This document shows, piece by piece, positions 46,053-59,070 of a stretch of DNA of 64,000 bases. The stretch covers positions 558,001-622,000 of the forward strand of contig CAVYEW010000018.1 in assembly GCA_963767645.1 (NCBI GenBank), in the 5' to 3' direction. Source of the DNA: DATFDN01 sp963767645. GTDB taxonomy: Bacteria; Pseudomonadota; Alphaproteobacteria; Acetobacterales; Acetobacteraceae. The translations under genes and the position numbers were made by a program. Every line of letters begins with the position of its first letter. Positions within the stretch are counted from its first letter, which is position 1. Below the pieces are notes generated by a model. That model was not told where the DNA came from. It saw only the letters and a list, made by a program, of their open reading frames with translations, and made no database searches.

Positions 46053-46268
46053 TCAGGCCCGCCAGAACGGCTTGCGGATTTCCGCCAGCACGTCGGCCCG
46101 GCACAGCCGAGCGTCGCGCAGGTCCCGCTCGCCCATGCCCGCCAATTCCTCGCGCTCGCTGATCCGCCTCTGCCACGAGCGTAGCACGCACCCGATCCTT
46201 CTTCCGAGGGCGCGACCGCTCCGGTAGCGGGCGGGCGCTTCGTCCATCCATTCGCTGCGAGCCAGCAT
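46053..46268 (-). CDS. DUF1127-family small protein
   Basis: A 71-residue Arg-rich protein with the DUF1127 pattern: SWQRRISEREELAGMGERDLRDARL then LAEIRKPFWR. Short DUF1127 proteins in alphaproteobacteria affect phosphate and carbon uptake or bind RNA regulators, but this one is longer at the N-terminus. The start at 46268 (MLARSEWMDE) has AAGGGGA upstream; a start at 46289 would lie inside a palindrome and is less likely. It is probably co-transcribed with the ABM gene and divergent from an ArsR-type regulator. Confidence 0.7.
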   Translation of the reverse strand: MLARSEWMDEAPARYRSGRALGRRIGCVLRSWQRRISEREELAGMGERDLRDARLCRADVLAEIRKPFWRA

Positions 46269-46286
46269 GACCTGGTCCCCTTGACA

Positions 46287-46304
46287 CATCCGTCATGACA
46301 GATG
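46287..46304. promoter_or_regulatory. 18-bp near-perfect palindrome, candidate ArsR operator
   Basis: CATCCGTCATGACAGATG is an inverted repeat with only one mismatched pair, centred between the divergent DUF1127 and ArsR-type genes. TTGACA lies directly to its left (46281-46286). ArsR/SmtB proteins bind such 12-2-12-like palindromes, so this may be the operator for the adjacent regulator. No matching -10 box was clear. Confidence 0.5.
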
Positions 46305-46417
46305 CGTCCGGGGGCGACGGCTTTCGCGCCGGATCGCTTCGGCGCCGGCCGAAGCATCGGGGCTTTGCCCCGGACCGCCTCGGCCTATGCTTGGCCAAGT
46401 TGCGACGGGAGCCCAGG

Positions 46418-47131
46418 ATGACCGAGATCCTCCAGATGGCCGAGACGGCGGCGCTGCTCGGCGATCCGACGCGGGCCAACATGCTTTGGGCACTGATGGA
46501 CGGAGGCGCGCTGACCGCGAAGGAACTGGCCTTCGCCGCGCATGTCTCGGCCCCGACCGCCAGCGGCCATCTGGGGAGGCTCGCGGAGGCCGGCCTGCTC
46601 GCCGTGACGCGGCAGGGCCGTCATCGCTATTACCGGCTGGCCTCGCCCGCGGTGGGCGCGATGATGGAGGGACTTCTGGCGGGAAGCGGCCTGGACTCCG
46701 CGCCGCTGCGTCCCTGGCGCGGCGGCGAGGCGCTGCGGACCGCGCGGACGTGCTACGATCACCTCGCCGGCCGGCTCGGCGTGGCGATCGCGGACTCGCT
46801 CGTGAGCAAGGACCGCGTGGTGCTGACCGCGGATGGCGGGGAGGTCATGGAGGCGGGACACGCCTTCCTGCGCGAGCTTGGCGCCGACCTTTCGGCCGGC
46901 AGTTCTGGTCGCGTGTTCTGCCGCCCCTGCCTCGACTGGAGCGAGCGGCGCCCGCACATCGCCGGCCGCCTCGGCGCCGCGCTTTGCACGCGCTGCCTCG
47001 AACTCGGCTGGATCGCCCGCCGTCGCGACACGCGCGCGGTTGGGATCACGGCGGTGGGCCGGGATGGGTTTGCACAAACGTTCGGAATAGCGGCGGAGAG
47101 TATCGGGGGCATGCAGGCGAGGGTCGAATGA
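46418..47131 (+). CDS. ArsR/SmtB-family transcriptional regulator
   Basis: A 237-residue protein with an N-terminal winged helix (AETAALLGDPTRANMLWALM, then HVSAPTASGHLGRLAEAGLL and RQGRHRYYRLAS), typical of ArsR regulators. A long C-terminal part contains TCYDHLAGRLGV and two cysteine pairs around FCRPCLDW and LCTRCLELGW, a layout seen in a larger ArsR subgroup. The inducer, possibly a metal or a small molecule, is unknown. It overlaps the downstream DUF4239 gene by four bases (ATGA), so the two are co-expressed. A palindrome lies 115 bp upstream. Confidence 0.88.
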   Translation: MTEILQMAETAALLGDPTRANMLWALMDGGALTAKELAFAAHVSAPTASGHLGRLAEAGLLAVTRQGRHRYYRLASPAVGAMMEGLLAGSGLDSAPLRPWRGGEALRTARTCYDHLAGRLGVAIADSLVSKDRVVLTADGGEVMEAGHAFLRELGADLSAGSSGRVFCRPCLDWSERRPHIAGRLGAALCTRCLELGWIARRRDTRAVGITAVGRDGFAQTFGIAAESIGGMQARVE

Positions 47132-47905
47132 TCCTTTGGATCGAATCGCAGAATACCGCGCTCATCACCCTGCTGGTACTCGGGTCATGCTACGCGCTGG
47201 CCGCGCTCCTATTCATGGTCGCGGTGATCCTCTCGAGCCGACGTCTCGCACTCGAGCTGAAGGCGACAACGCCGACCATGCTTACCCCGTTAGGGATCGT
47301 CGCCGGCCTGCTGATCGCGTTCCTGGCCTCCCGCGTATGGTCGAACCTCGACCACGCGCACACCTATGTTGCATCGGAAACGACGGCGATCCAGGAGGTC
47401 ATCCTGCTGGCCGATGCCCTTCCGGCTGTGGAGCGATCGGCTGTGCGCGACGCGATACGCAAATACCTCGATTTCGCGGAGGCCGAGGACTGGCCGGCGA
47501 TGGCCGAGGGGCGCGCGAGCGTCCAGCCAACACCTCCCAGCCTTTCGGAGGCGTTGAACACGCTCCTATCATTCGTGCCGACGAAAGCCGGGCAGCAAGT
47601 AGCCCAGCAGCGCGCCCGTGATCGCGGTCGAGCAGATGCTGGATGCGAGACGCAATCGCATCATACTCAGCAATACGGCGATCGCGTCGATCCAATGGCT
47701 CGTCATTGGGGTTCTGGTCGCCCTGATCATGGTAACGGTCGCGATGGTGCATATCGACAGAATTGCGACGGTAGCGATCAATCTGTTCATAATCTCGACC
47801 GCAATTGGCGCTTGCTTGGTGCTGTTGATGGTCCATGACCGGCCCTTCACTGCCGGCGGCTCCACCGTGCAGCCGGATGCGTTTCGTGAGATCGGCGTCG
47901 ACTGA
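47128..47905 (+). pseudogene. DUF4239-type membrane protein, frameshifted
   Basis: The N-terminal part (MILWIESQNTALITLLVLG, then two spans and LIAFLASRVWSNLDHAH) and the C-terminal part (IILSNTAIASIQWLVIGVL to AFREIGVD) are in different frames. The switch falls near 47605-47618, around GCGCGCCCGTGATCGCGG. Together they give a bestrophin-like DUF4239 protein with four spans: pair, cytosolic helical domain, pair. The start overlaps the ArsR-type gene. The function of DUF4239 is unknown, though some relatives form channels. Confidence 0.72.
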
Positions 47906-48002
47906 CGGCCACCTGCCTCTTGCCGTACTTGCGCTCGCCGTCATGACCTGACCAAGCCACTGCTGATAATCTGGGTCGGCGGTCCGGGGAGGTAGCGTTT
48001 CC

Positions 48003-49391
48003 ATGCTCCGATCAAAAGTTTGTCTGTCGCTCGGCCTGCTGGCCTGCTTGCCGGTGCTGCCCATCGAGCCGGCATGGACGCAGTCCCAATCCCCGCCGCA
48101 GCAGCGCACCAGTGCCGTGCCCGGCCAGAAATGGGCGGCGAGTTGGGCGGCCTCTCCGCAAGGACCCTACCCGGTCGGAAACGCCACCGCCCAGCCGGAT
48201 CTCTCCTTCGCGATTCCCGATGCGTCCAGGGGCGCCAGCGATCAGACGTTCCGGCTCATCGTCCATCCCGACATCTGGGGCCGCTCGACGCGACTCCGCC
48301 TGTCCAACGCCTTCGGCACCAAGCCGGTGACTTTCGAAGGGGCGTTTGTCGGGATTCAGAACGACGGAAGCTCGGTCCTGCACGGCACCAGCCGGAGGGT
48401 GACGTTTCAGGGCCGTACCTATGCCACCGTGCCGCCCGGCCAAGTGGTCTGGAGCGATCCCGTCCAGCTTGCACCTCCGGGAGCCTCAGCCGGCCCGGCG
48501 CCCATCGGCCGCCGGCTGGCCGTGAGCTTTCACGTCGTGGGCGAGAGCGGGCCTATCACCTGGCACGCCAAGGCTCTCACCACTTCGTATATCTCCGCGC
48601 CGGGCTCGGGCAGCAAAGGGGGCGAGGAGGGCGACAGCGCCTTCCCGAACACCACTACGTCCTGGTACTTCCTGGACCAAGTGGACATGCTCGCCCGGCC
48701 CGCGACCCGCGTGATCGTCGCGTTCGGCGATTCGATCACCGACGGCACCGCGTCCACCCTGAACGGCGACGACCGCTGGCCGGACGTGCTCGCCCGCAGG
48801 CTGCACGCCGCCTACGGCCCGAACGTCATCGTGGTCAACGCCGGGATCGGTGGCAACCAGGTCCTCGGGCCGGCCGAGTATTCCGCCGCTCATCCCTTCT
48901 CCGGCGGCCCCTCTGCGGGGGACCGGCTGGACCGGGACGTGATCGGCCTTTCCGGCGTCACCGATGTGATCTGGCTGGAAGGCATCAACGATTTCGGCGC
49001 CGCGAAGGCGACCCCGGATGCGGTCGAGAAGGGGATGGAGGCGATCGTGCAGCGGCTGCGGGCGCGTATTCCCGGCGTGAAAGTCTATGCCGCGACGCTC
49101 ACCTCCAGCCTGAACAGCACGAATGGCGAGTACGGCACGCAGGAGGTGGACCAGAAGCGCAAGGCCCTGAACCAGTTTATCCGGCAAGCAAGAACCTTCG
49201 ACGGCGTAGAGGATTTCGACGCCGCGACGCTCGACGCGAAGACCGGCGCGCTGCGGGCCGAGTTCCAGCCGAGCAGCACGGCCGGCGGTCCGGGCGACCG
49301 ATTGCACCCCAACCATGCCGGCTATCTCGCGATGGGCGAGGCCGTCGATATCCGTCCCTTTGCCCCGCCCGGCGCCCACGGAACGCCATAG
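48003..49391 (+). CDS. Secreted SGNH/GDSL-type esterase
   Basis: A 462-residue exported hydrolase. It has a Sec signal (MLRSKVCLSLGLLACLPVLP to AWTQS), an N-terminal beta domain (residues about 45-230) and a C-terminal SGNH fold. The catalytic blocks are FGDSITDGTAST (Ser), GIGGNQVLG (Gly), LEGINDFG (Asn) and DRLHPNHAGY (Asp, His). Such enzymes deacylate lipids or remove acetyl groups from polysaccharides. GGGGAGG lies about ten bases before the start. It stands alone between the DUF4239 gene and the glycine riboswitch. Confidence 0.9.
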   Translation: MLRSKVCLSLGLLACLPVLPIEPAWTQSQSPPQQRTSAVPGQKWAASWAASPQGPYPVGNATAQPDLSFAIPDASRGASDQTFRLIVHPDIWGRSTRLRLSNAFGTKPVTFEGAFVGIQNDGSSVLHGTSRRVTFQGRTYATVPPGQVVWSDPVQLAPPGASAGPAPIGRRLAVSFHVVGESGPITWHAKALTTSYISAPGSGSKGGEEGDSAFPNTTTSWYFLDQVDMLARPATRVIVAFGDSITDGTASTLNGDDRWPDVLARRLHAAYGPNVIVVNAGIGGNQVLGPAEYSAAHPFSGGPSAGDRLDRDVIGLSGVTDVIWLEGINDFGAAKATPDAVEKGMEAIVQRLRARIPGVKVYAATLTSSLNSTNGEYGTQEVDQKRKALNQFIRQARTFDGVEDFDAATLDAKTGALRAEFQPSSTAGGPGDRLHPNHAGYLAMGEAVDIRPFAPPGAHGTP

Positions 49392-49464
49392 CCGGCACGC
49401 AACTCGGCGATCCCGGTTGTTTCATCCGCCCGGGTACGCCATCTTGGCTGCGTCCCGAGCACTC

Positions 49465-49669
49465 CGGCGCGGGAGAGAGCGGATGATCCGCCGCCGAAGG
49501 CGCAACCGGCCCCCGGAAACGCTCAGGCAGAAGGACCGCGTCGGAAACGGGGACCTCTGGAAAGCCGGCTCGCCGGGATCGTGGCGGGCCGCACCGACGG
49601 AGTAAGGGTCGGATCGCCCATGCGGGGGCGAGCCGCCCGAATCTCTCAGGTTCCCGCGACAGAGGGGGG
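49465..49669 (+). ncRNA. Tandem glycine riboswitch
   Basis: The leader of gcvT carries two glycine aptamers. The first has CGGGAGAGAGCGG, CGCCGAAGGCGCAACC and CGCTCAGGCAGAAGGACCG, ending at CCTCTGGAAAG. The second has CACCGACGGAGTAAGGGTC, CTCTCAGGTTCCCGCGACAG and AGAGGGGGG. Both match the glycine-aptamer consensus (CCGAAGG, CTCAGG, AGGAC). The second has a C where the consensus has A in the CACCGA-A-GGAG core. Glycine binding normally turns on the glycine-cleavage operon. Confidence 0.9.
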
Positions 49670-49719
49670 CTGTTCCGCCTGCATCGTGCCGGCGGGAAGC
49701 CTTGGTCGCGGAGCCTTCC

Positions 49720-50883
49720 TTGGTCGAGAATGCCCTGATCGACGACCCGACGCCGCCGGCGCTGCGCCTGACCCCGCTCGATGCCTGGCACCGCGCGCTC
49801 GGCGCCCGCATAGTCGCCTTCGCCGGCTACGCGCTCCCCGTTCAATACGACCTTTCGGGCGCCCTCGCGGCACGGTGCCGCGGCGGCGTGATGGCCGAGC
49901 ACCTGCACTGCCGCGAGAAGGCAGCCCTGTTCGACGTCTCGCACATGGGCCAGGCTTGGCTGACCGGCGCCGGCGCCGCCACGGCGCTGGAGCGCCTGGT
50001 GCCGGGCGACATCATCGGCCTGCGGCCGGGGCGGCAGCGCTACACGCTGCTGACCAACGAGGCGGGCGGCATCATCGACGACATGATGGTGGCGCGGGTG
50101 GCCGACTCCCGGCTGTTCCTCGTCGTCAACGCCAGCCGCAAGGCCGAGGACCTGTCCCACATCGCGGCTGCGCTGCCGGAGGGCGTGCGGATCGAGGAGG
50201 TCGAGGACCGGGCGCTGCTGGCGCTTCAGGGCCCGGCGGCCGCCCTGGTGCTGGGGCGCCTGTCCCCCGCCGCGACCTCGCTGCCGTTCATGGGCATGGC
50301 CGCGCTCGATGTCGCCGGCATTCCCTGCCTGGTCAGCCGCTCCGGCTACACCGGCGAGGACGGGTTCGAGATTTCGGTCCCCTCCGATCGTGCCGAGGCG
50401 CTGGCCGGCGCCCTGCTCGCTGAGCCGGAGGTAGTCCCGGCGGGCCTGGGCGCGCGCGACTCGCTGCGGCTGGAGGCCGGGCTTTGCCTCTACGGCAACG
50501 ACATCGACGAGCTGACCACGCCGATCGAGGCCGGGCTCGCCTGGGTGATCGGCAAGCGCCGGCGCGAGACTTGGGACTTTCTCGGGGCCGCCGCGATCCG
50601 CGACCAGGCGGAGCGTCACCCCAACCGCCTGCGGGTCGGGCTGCGTCCGGAGGGACGGGCGCCGGCGCGTGCCGGGACGATGATCGTCGCCGATGACGGC
50701 ACCGAGGCGGGCAGCGTCACCTCAGGCGGGTTCTCGCCGAGCCTGAACGCGCCCGTCGCCATGGGCTACGTCCGCCGCGACCTCGCCCAGCCGGGCACCC
50801 GCCTGCATTTGATGGTGCGCGGCAAGCCGCTGCCCGCACTGGTCACGACGCTGCCTTTCGTCCCGCACCGCTATGCACGCTGA
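49720..50883 (+). CDS. gcvT: Glycine cleavage system aminomethyltransferase GcvT
   Basis: The T-protein, which moves the methylene group from the lipoyl arm of GcvH to tetrahydrofolate. Family text includes RLTPLDAWHRALGARIVAFAG, LFDVSHMGQ, SRSGYTGEDGFEISV and AGLGARDSLRLEAGLCLYGNDI. No ATG is available upstream; a TTG at 49720 with GGAG six bases before is preferred, while a TTG at 49702 would add six residues. It lies directly below the glycine riboswitch and starts gcvT-gcvH-gcvP. Confidence 0.92.
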   Translation: MVENALIDDPTPPALRLTPLDAWHRALGARIVAFAGYALPVQYDLSGALAARCRGGVMAEHLHCREKAALFDVSHMGQAWLTGAGAATALERLVPGDIIGLRPGRQRYTLLTNEAGGIIDDMMVARVADSRLFLVVNASRKAEDLSHIAAALPEGVRIEEVEDRALLALQGPAAALVLGRLSPAATSLPFMGMAALDVAGIPCLVSRSGYTGEDGFEISVPSDRAEALAGALLAEPEVVPAGLGARDSLRLEAGLCLYGNDIDELTTPIEAGLAWVIGKRRRETWDFLGAAAIRDQAERHPNRLRVGLRPEGRAPARAGTMIVADDGTEAGSVTSGGFSPSLNAPVAMGYVRRDLAQPGTRLHLMVRGKPLPALVTTLPFVPHRYAR

Positions 50884-50905
50884 CGCGCCAAGCCGGAGTA
50901 TCGCC

Positions 50906-51300
50906 ATGCCGCCTATCGACCGCAGCCATCACGAAACCCGCTACACCAAGGAGCATGAGTGGATGCGGATGGAGGGCGACATCGCGACCATCGGCATCAC
51001 CGAACATGCCGTGGAAGCACTCGGCGATCTCGTCTTCATCGAACTGCCCGAAATCGGTCGCGTGGTGAGCCGCGACGAGGCCTGCGCCGTGGTGGAGAGC
51101 GTGAAGGCCGCATCCGACGTGTACGCGCCCCTGTCCGGTACGATCGTGGAAACCAACCAGCAGGTGGTCGAGGACCCGGCGATGGTGAGCACGAATGCCG
51201 AGGGCGAGGGTTGGTTCTTCAAGCTGCAACTCGAGGATCCGGCGGAGTTCGAGGCACTGATGGACGAGGCGGACTACCAAGAGCACGTGGAGAGCCTGTG

Positions 51301-51301
<1 letters not shown>
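50906..51301 (+). CDS. gcvH: Glycine cleavage system H protein
   Basis: A 131-residue H-protein, the lipoyl carrier that shuttles the aminomethyl group. The lipoylation site is Lys67 in AVVESVKAASDV, and TKEHEWMRMEGD and GWFFKLQLED are conserved. GGAG precedes the ATG at 50906. The stop overlaps the gcvP start by one base. Confidence 0.95.
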
Positions 51302-54169
<2,868 letters not shown>

Positions 54170-54202
54170 CGGCGCGGCACAGACGGTCGTTAAATAGCGA
54201 TC

Positions 54203-54219
54203 CGCACCGTTCTGGTGCG
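54203..54219. promoter_or_regulatory. Inverted repeat upstream of sugar ABC operon
   Basis: CGCACC-GTTCT-GGTGCG is a perfect 6-bp inverted repeat with a CATAAT -10-like sequence starting six bases later (54225). It sits 40 bases before the binding-protein gene and could be an operator or a short hairpin. Sugar-type regulators often bind such sites, but no regulator gene is adjacent. Confidence 0.35.
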
Positions 54220-54258
54220 TAAACATAATCCCGCTATCGACGTCCGAGGGAGGTTCTC

Positions 54259-55209
54259 ATGAAAAGGCTGTTCGCCCCGATTCTGGCCGGCGCCTGCGCC
54301 GCCATGCTGCTCGCCGGGGGCGCTCGCGCCCAGCAGAAGCAGCTGGTACTCGTCACCAATGCGGCGTCGGATTTCTGGACCTTCGCCCGGCGGGGAATCG
54401 AGAAGGCGCAGTCGGAGCACCCCGACTATAGGATGGAGATGATCGTCACCGGCCAGGCGACCGCTGCCGAGCAGCGACGCGAACTGGACGATCTGCTCGC
54501 CCGTGGCGTCGCCGGCATCTCCGTCTCCGTGGACGACGCGGCGCATGCGACGGAGGAGCTGAACAAGGTCGCCGCCAAGGCCGTGCTCGTCACCACCGAC
54601 AGCGACGCGCCGCAGAGCAACCGCGTCGCCTATATCGGCACCGACAATGTCGCGGCCGGCCGCGAAGCGGGCGAGGAGATCAAGAAGGCGCTGCCGAACG
54701 GCGGCAAGATCATGATGTTCGTCGGCACGCTGGATGCCGACAATGCGCGCGAGCGCGTCCAGGGCATCCGCGAGGCGCTGAAGGGCACCAAGATCGACAT
54801 CATCGACATCCGGACCGATCAGGTGGACTTCACCAAGGCCAAGAGCAACGTCGAGGACACGCTCGCCAAGTATCCGGACATCTCGCTGCTGAGCGGGCTG
54901 TGGAGCTACAACACGCCGGAGATCTACGACGCAGTTAAGGCGGCGGGGAAATGCGGCAAGGTGAAGATCGTCGGCTTCGACGAGGACCCCCGCACCTTGC
55001 GCGGCATCTCCGATGGCTGCGTGCAGTCCACCATCGTGCAGCAGCCGTATCAGTTCGGCTATCTGTCGATGGTCGACATCGTCAAGTACATCAACGGCGA
55101 CAAGTCCTGGGTACCTGCCGACAAGCGGGTGATCGTGCCGACACGGATAATCGACAAGTCCAACGTGGCCGAGTTCACCGCCTACGTGCGCAAGCTGCTC
55201 GCCAAGTAA
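54259..55209 (+). CDS. Periplasmic sugar-binding protein of ABC importer
   Basis: A 316-residue RbsB-type binding protein with a Sec signal (MKRLFAPILAGACAAMLL to GARAQ). Family text includes QKQLVLVTNAASDFWTFARRG, TDSDAPQSNRVAYIGTDN, LSGLWSYNTPEIYDAV and VGFDEDPRTLRGI. GGGAGG precedes the start. It starts the binding protein-ATPase-permease order, the same order as the first sugar importer at 0.8-4.4 kb, but the proteins are different. Confidence 0.92.
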   Translation: MKRLFAPILAGACAAMLLAGGARAQQKQLVLVTNAASDFWTFARRGIEKAQSEHPDYRMEMIVTGQATAAEQRRELDDLLARGVAGISVSVDDAAHATEELNKVAAKAVLVTTDSDAPQSNRVAYIGTDNVAAGREAGEEIKKALPNGGKIMMFVGTLDADNARERVQGIREALKGTKIDIIDIRTDQVDFTKAKSNVEDTLAKYPDISLLSGLWSYNTPEIYDAVKAAGKCGKVKIVGFDEDPRTLRGISDGCVQSTIVQQPYQFGYLSMVDIVKYINGDKSWVPADKRVIVPTRIIDKSNVAEFTAYVRKLLAK

Positions 55210-55223
55210 CGGGCGCATCCTCC

Positions 55224-55308
55224 CGTCATGGCCGGACTTGTTCCGGCCATCCACGGCTTTCCTGCGCGTCCAAAGGCGTGGATGCCCCTGACAAGCACGG
55301 GCATGACG
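55224..55308. repeat. Compound palindromic intergenic element
   Basis: The element begins CGTCAT and ends ATGACG. It holds a perfect 9-bp hairpin, ATGGCCGGA (55228-55236) with TCCGGCCAT (55242-55250), then CCACG/CGTGG and ATGCCC/GGGCAT arms. This is the style of dispersed extragenic palindromes common in alphaproteobacteria. It lies between the binding-protein and ATPase genes and may stabilise or cut the upstream mRNA. Confidence 0.6.
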
Positions 55309-55332
55309 AGACGAGCAATGTGGAGAGATCTC

Positions 55333-56853
<1,521 letters not shown>

Positions 56854-56854
56854 C

Positions 56855-57859
56855 ATGCGCAAGGAACTCGGACTGTTCTTGCTGCTCATCGCCGTCGGAG
56901 CGATCACCGCCGCTATCAATCCGCTGTTCCTGTCGCGGGTGAACCTGCTCGACATGGCCAACCTGATCGGCCTGTTCGGCGTGTTCTCGATCGGCGAGGG
57001 CTTGGTGATCATCACCGGCGGCATCGACCTCTCCGTCGGATCGATGTTCGCCCTGCTCGGCGTCGTGTTCATCGACCTGTTGACGGAGCACGACGTCGCC
57101 TGGCCGCTCGCGCTTCTGGCGATCATCGCCGGCGGGGTCGTGCTCGGCGCCATCCAGGGCTTCCTGGTGACGCGGCTGCGGATGCAGCCCTTCATCGTGA
57201 CCCTGTGCGGGCTGCTGATCTATCGCGGCGCCGCCCGCTACTACACCACCGACAGCACGCGCGGCTTCGGCTACGGCGACGAGGCGGACGCGTTGCGCAA
57301 TCTCGCCTCCGGTCACATGCTCGGCATCCCGACGACGTTCATCTTTCTGGTGATCCTGGCCCTTGTCATGGCGGTGGTGCTGCACCGCTCGGTGTATGGC
57401 CGCTATCTCTATGCCGTCGGCAAGAACGAGGAGGCGGCGCGCTTCTCCGGCATCCACACCAATTTGGTGGTGGCCGGCGCCTACATCCTGAGCGGTGCCC
57501 TGGCCGGCATATCGACGGTGATGCTGGTGTTCTACACCAACTCGGTCTCTCCCAGTTCCTTCGGCAATTTCTACGAGCTGTACGCGATCGCCGCCGCGGT
57601 GCTCGGCGGGTGCAGCCTGCGCGGCGGGGAGGGCTCGATCCTCGGCATCGTGCTCGGCACGGCGCTGCTGCAGGTGCTGCAGAACCTGGTGAACATCCTG
57701 GGCATCCCGAGTTCGCTCAACTTCGCCGTCATGGGCACGGTGATCCTGCTCGGCGTGCTCGCCGACCAGCAGCTCCAGGCGCGGCGGAAGCTTGCCGTGG
57801 TCGCGCCCTCGCTGTCCCGCGCGGCGTCCCTGCTGCGGCGGCGCGGGCGGGCGGCGTGA
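56855..57859 (+). CDS. Sugar ABC transporter permease (RbsC type)
   Basis: A 334-residue permease with about nine spans. Hallmarks are GEGLVIITGGIDLSVGSMFAL, RLRMQPFIVTLCG, YAVGKNEEAARFSGI and AAVLGGCSLRGGEGSILG. The intact frame contrasts with the broken homologue at 0.8-1.8 kb. The start at 56855 overlaps nothing upstream and is one base after the ATPase stop. The following gene is convergent. Confidence 0.93.
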   Translation: MRKELGLFLLLIAVGAITAAINPLFLSRVNLLDMANLIGLFGVFSIGEGLVIITGGIDLSVGSMFALLGVVFIDLLTEHDVAWPLALLAIIAGGVVLGAIQGFLVTRLRMQPFIVTLCGLLIYRGAARYYTTDSTRGFGYGDEADALRNLASGHMLGIPTTFIFLVILALVMAVVLHRSVYGRYLYAVGKNEEAARFSGIHTNLVVAGAYILSGALAGISTVMLVFYTNSVSPSSFGNFYELYAIAAAVLGGCSLRGGEGSILGIVLGTALLQVLQNLVNILGIPSSLNFAVMGTVILLGVLADQQLQARRKLAVVAPSLSRAASLLRRRGRAA

Positions 57860-57868
57860 GCCGACCGG

Positions 57869-58933
57869 TCAGGCGATAGCACGGCGGATCGCCTCGATCG
57901 CCGTCTCGATCCCCGCCCGATCGACGTCCAGATGCGTGCAGGCGCGTGCGCGGGTGCGGCCCATGGTCGAGATCATCACGCCGGCTTGCCGCACCCGTGC
58001 CTCCAGCGCCTCCGCCGTCAGCCCGGTCTCGCGCACATCAAAGAACACCAGGTTGGTCTCCGGCGTCTCCACCGTGATGCCGGGGATCTGCGCCAGCCCG
58101 CGCGCCAGCGCGCTGGCGTTGGCGTGGTCCTCGGCAAGCCGGTCGATGTTGTGGTCGAGCGCGTAGAGGCAAGCGGCGGCGCAGATGCCGCCCTGGCGCA
58201 GCGCCCCGCCCAGGCGCTGCTTCCAGCGCCATGCGGCGTCGATGAACGCGGCCGATCCGCACAACACGGCGCCGAGCGGCGCGCCCATTCCCTTGGTGAA
58301 GTCGAGCCACACCGAATCGCAGCCGGCCGCCATTTCGTGCGCCGGCACGCCGGAGGCGATGACGGCGTTCATCAGCCGCGCGCCGTCCATGTGCGTGGCC
58401 ATGCCCTCTTCATGGGCAAGATCGAGCACGGCGTTCAGCCGATCGAGCGGCCAGACCGAGCCGCCGCCCCAGTTGGCGGTCTGCTCCACCTCCACCAAGG
58501 TCTGCGGCGGCGAGTTCCGGCGGCGCTCGCGGATCGCGCCGCGCAGCGCCTCGGCGTCGAACTGGCCGCGCTCGCCCCGCACGCCGAGGACCGAGACCCC
58601 GGCGAGCGCGCCCGGCCCGCCGCCCTCGGCCATGATGATATGCGCGCTCTCATGGGCGATGACCTCGTCGCCCGGCCGGCAATGCGTCAGCAGGGCGATC
58701 TGGTTGCACATCGTCCCGGTGGGCAGGAACACCGCCGCCTGCTTGCCGAGCAGCGCCGCCATGCGGTCGCACAGCGCGTGGACCGTCGGATCGTCGCCGT
58801 GCTGCTCGTCCCCGGTCTCGGCCTCCATCATCGCCTGCTTCATCGCGGAAGACGGGCGGGTCTGGGTGTCGGAGTAGAGATTGACGCGGACCGGGGGCAG
58901 CGCGCGGTCGGGGCGGGCAGGGACGTTTGACAT
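57869..58933 (-). CDS. Threonine aldolase-family PLP enzyme
   Basis: A 354-residue beta-eliminating lyase/threonine aldolase of fold type I. It starts VNLYSDTQTRPSSAMKQAM, has PTGTMCNQIALLTHCRPGDE, HMDGARLMNA and the PLP Lys in WLDFTKGMGAPLGA. Such enzymes split threonine or other beta-hydroxy amino acids into glycine and an aldehyde. Glycine made here would feed the gcv system 4 kb away, but no operon link exists. The start at 58933 is the first aligned Met. Confidence 0.9.
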   Translation of the reverse strand: MSNVPARPDRALPPVRVNLYSDTQTRPSSAMKQAMMEAETGDEQHGDDPTVHALCDRMAALLGKQAAVFLPTGTMCNQIALLTHCRPGDEVIAHESAHIIMAEGGGPGALAGVSVLGVRGERGQFDAEALRGAIRERRRNSPPQTLVEVEQTANWGGGSVWPLDRLNAVLDLAHEEGMATHMDGARLMNAVIASGVPAHEMAAGCDSVWLDFTKGMGAPLGAVLCGSAAFIDAAWRWKQRLGGALRQGGICAAACLYALDHNIDRLAEDHANASALARGLAQIPGITVETPETNLVFFDVRETGLTAEALEARVRQAGVMISTMGRTRARACTHLDVDRAGIETAIEAIRRAIA

Positions 58934-59070
58934 AGGGGCAGGTAAGCAGGGCGGGGGACATCTGTCAGCCCTGGATGGCGGCCTGGGTGCCGGCGTTGAC
59001 GATCCCTGGCCCCTGCGATAGCCGGGATCGTTGCGCACGCACCCGAAGCGCCCAATCCCGAGGAGGCCCC

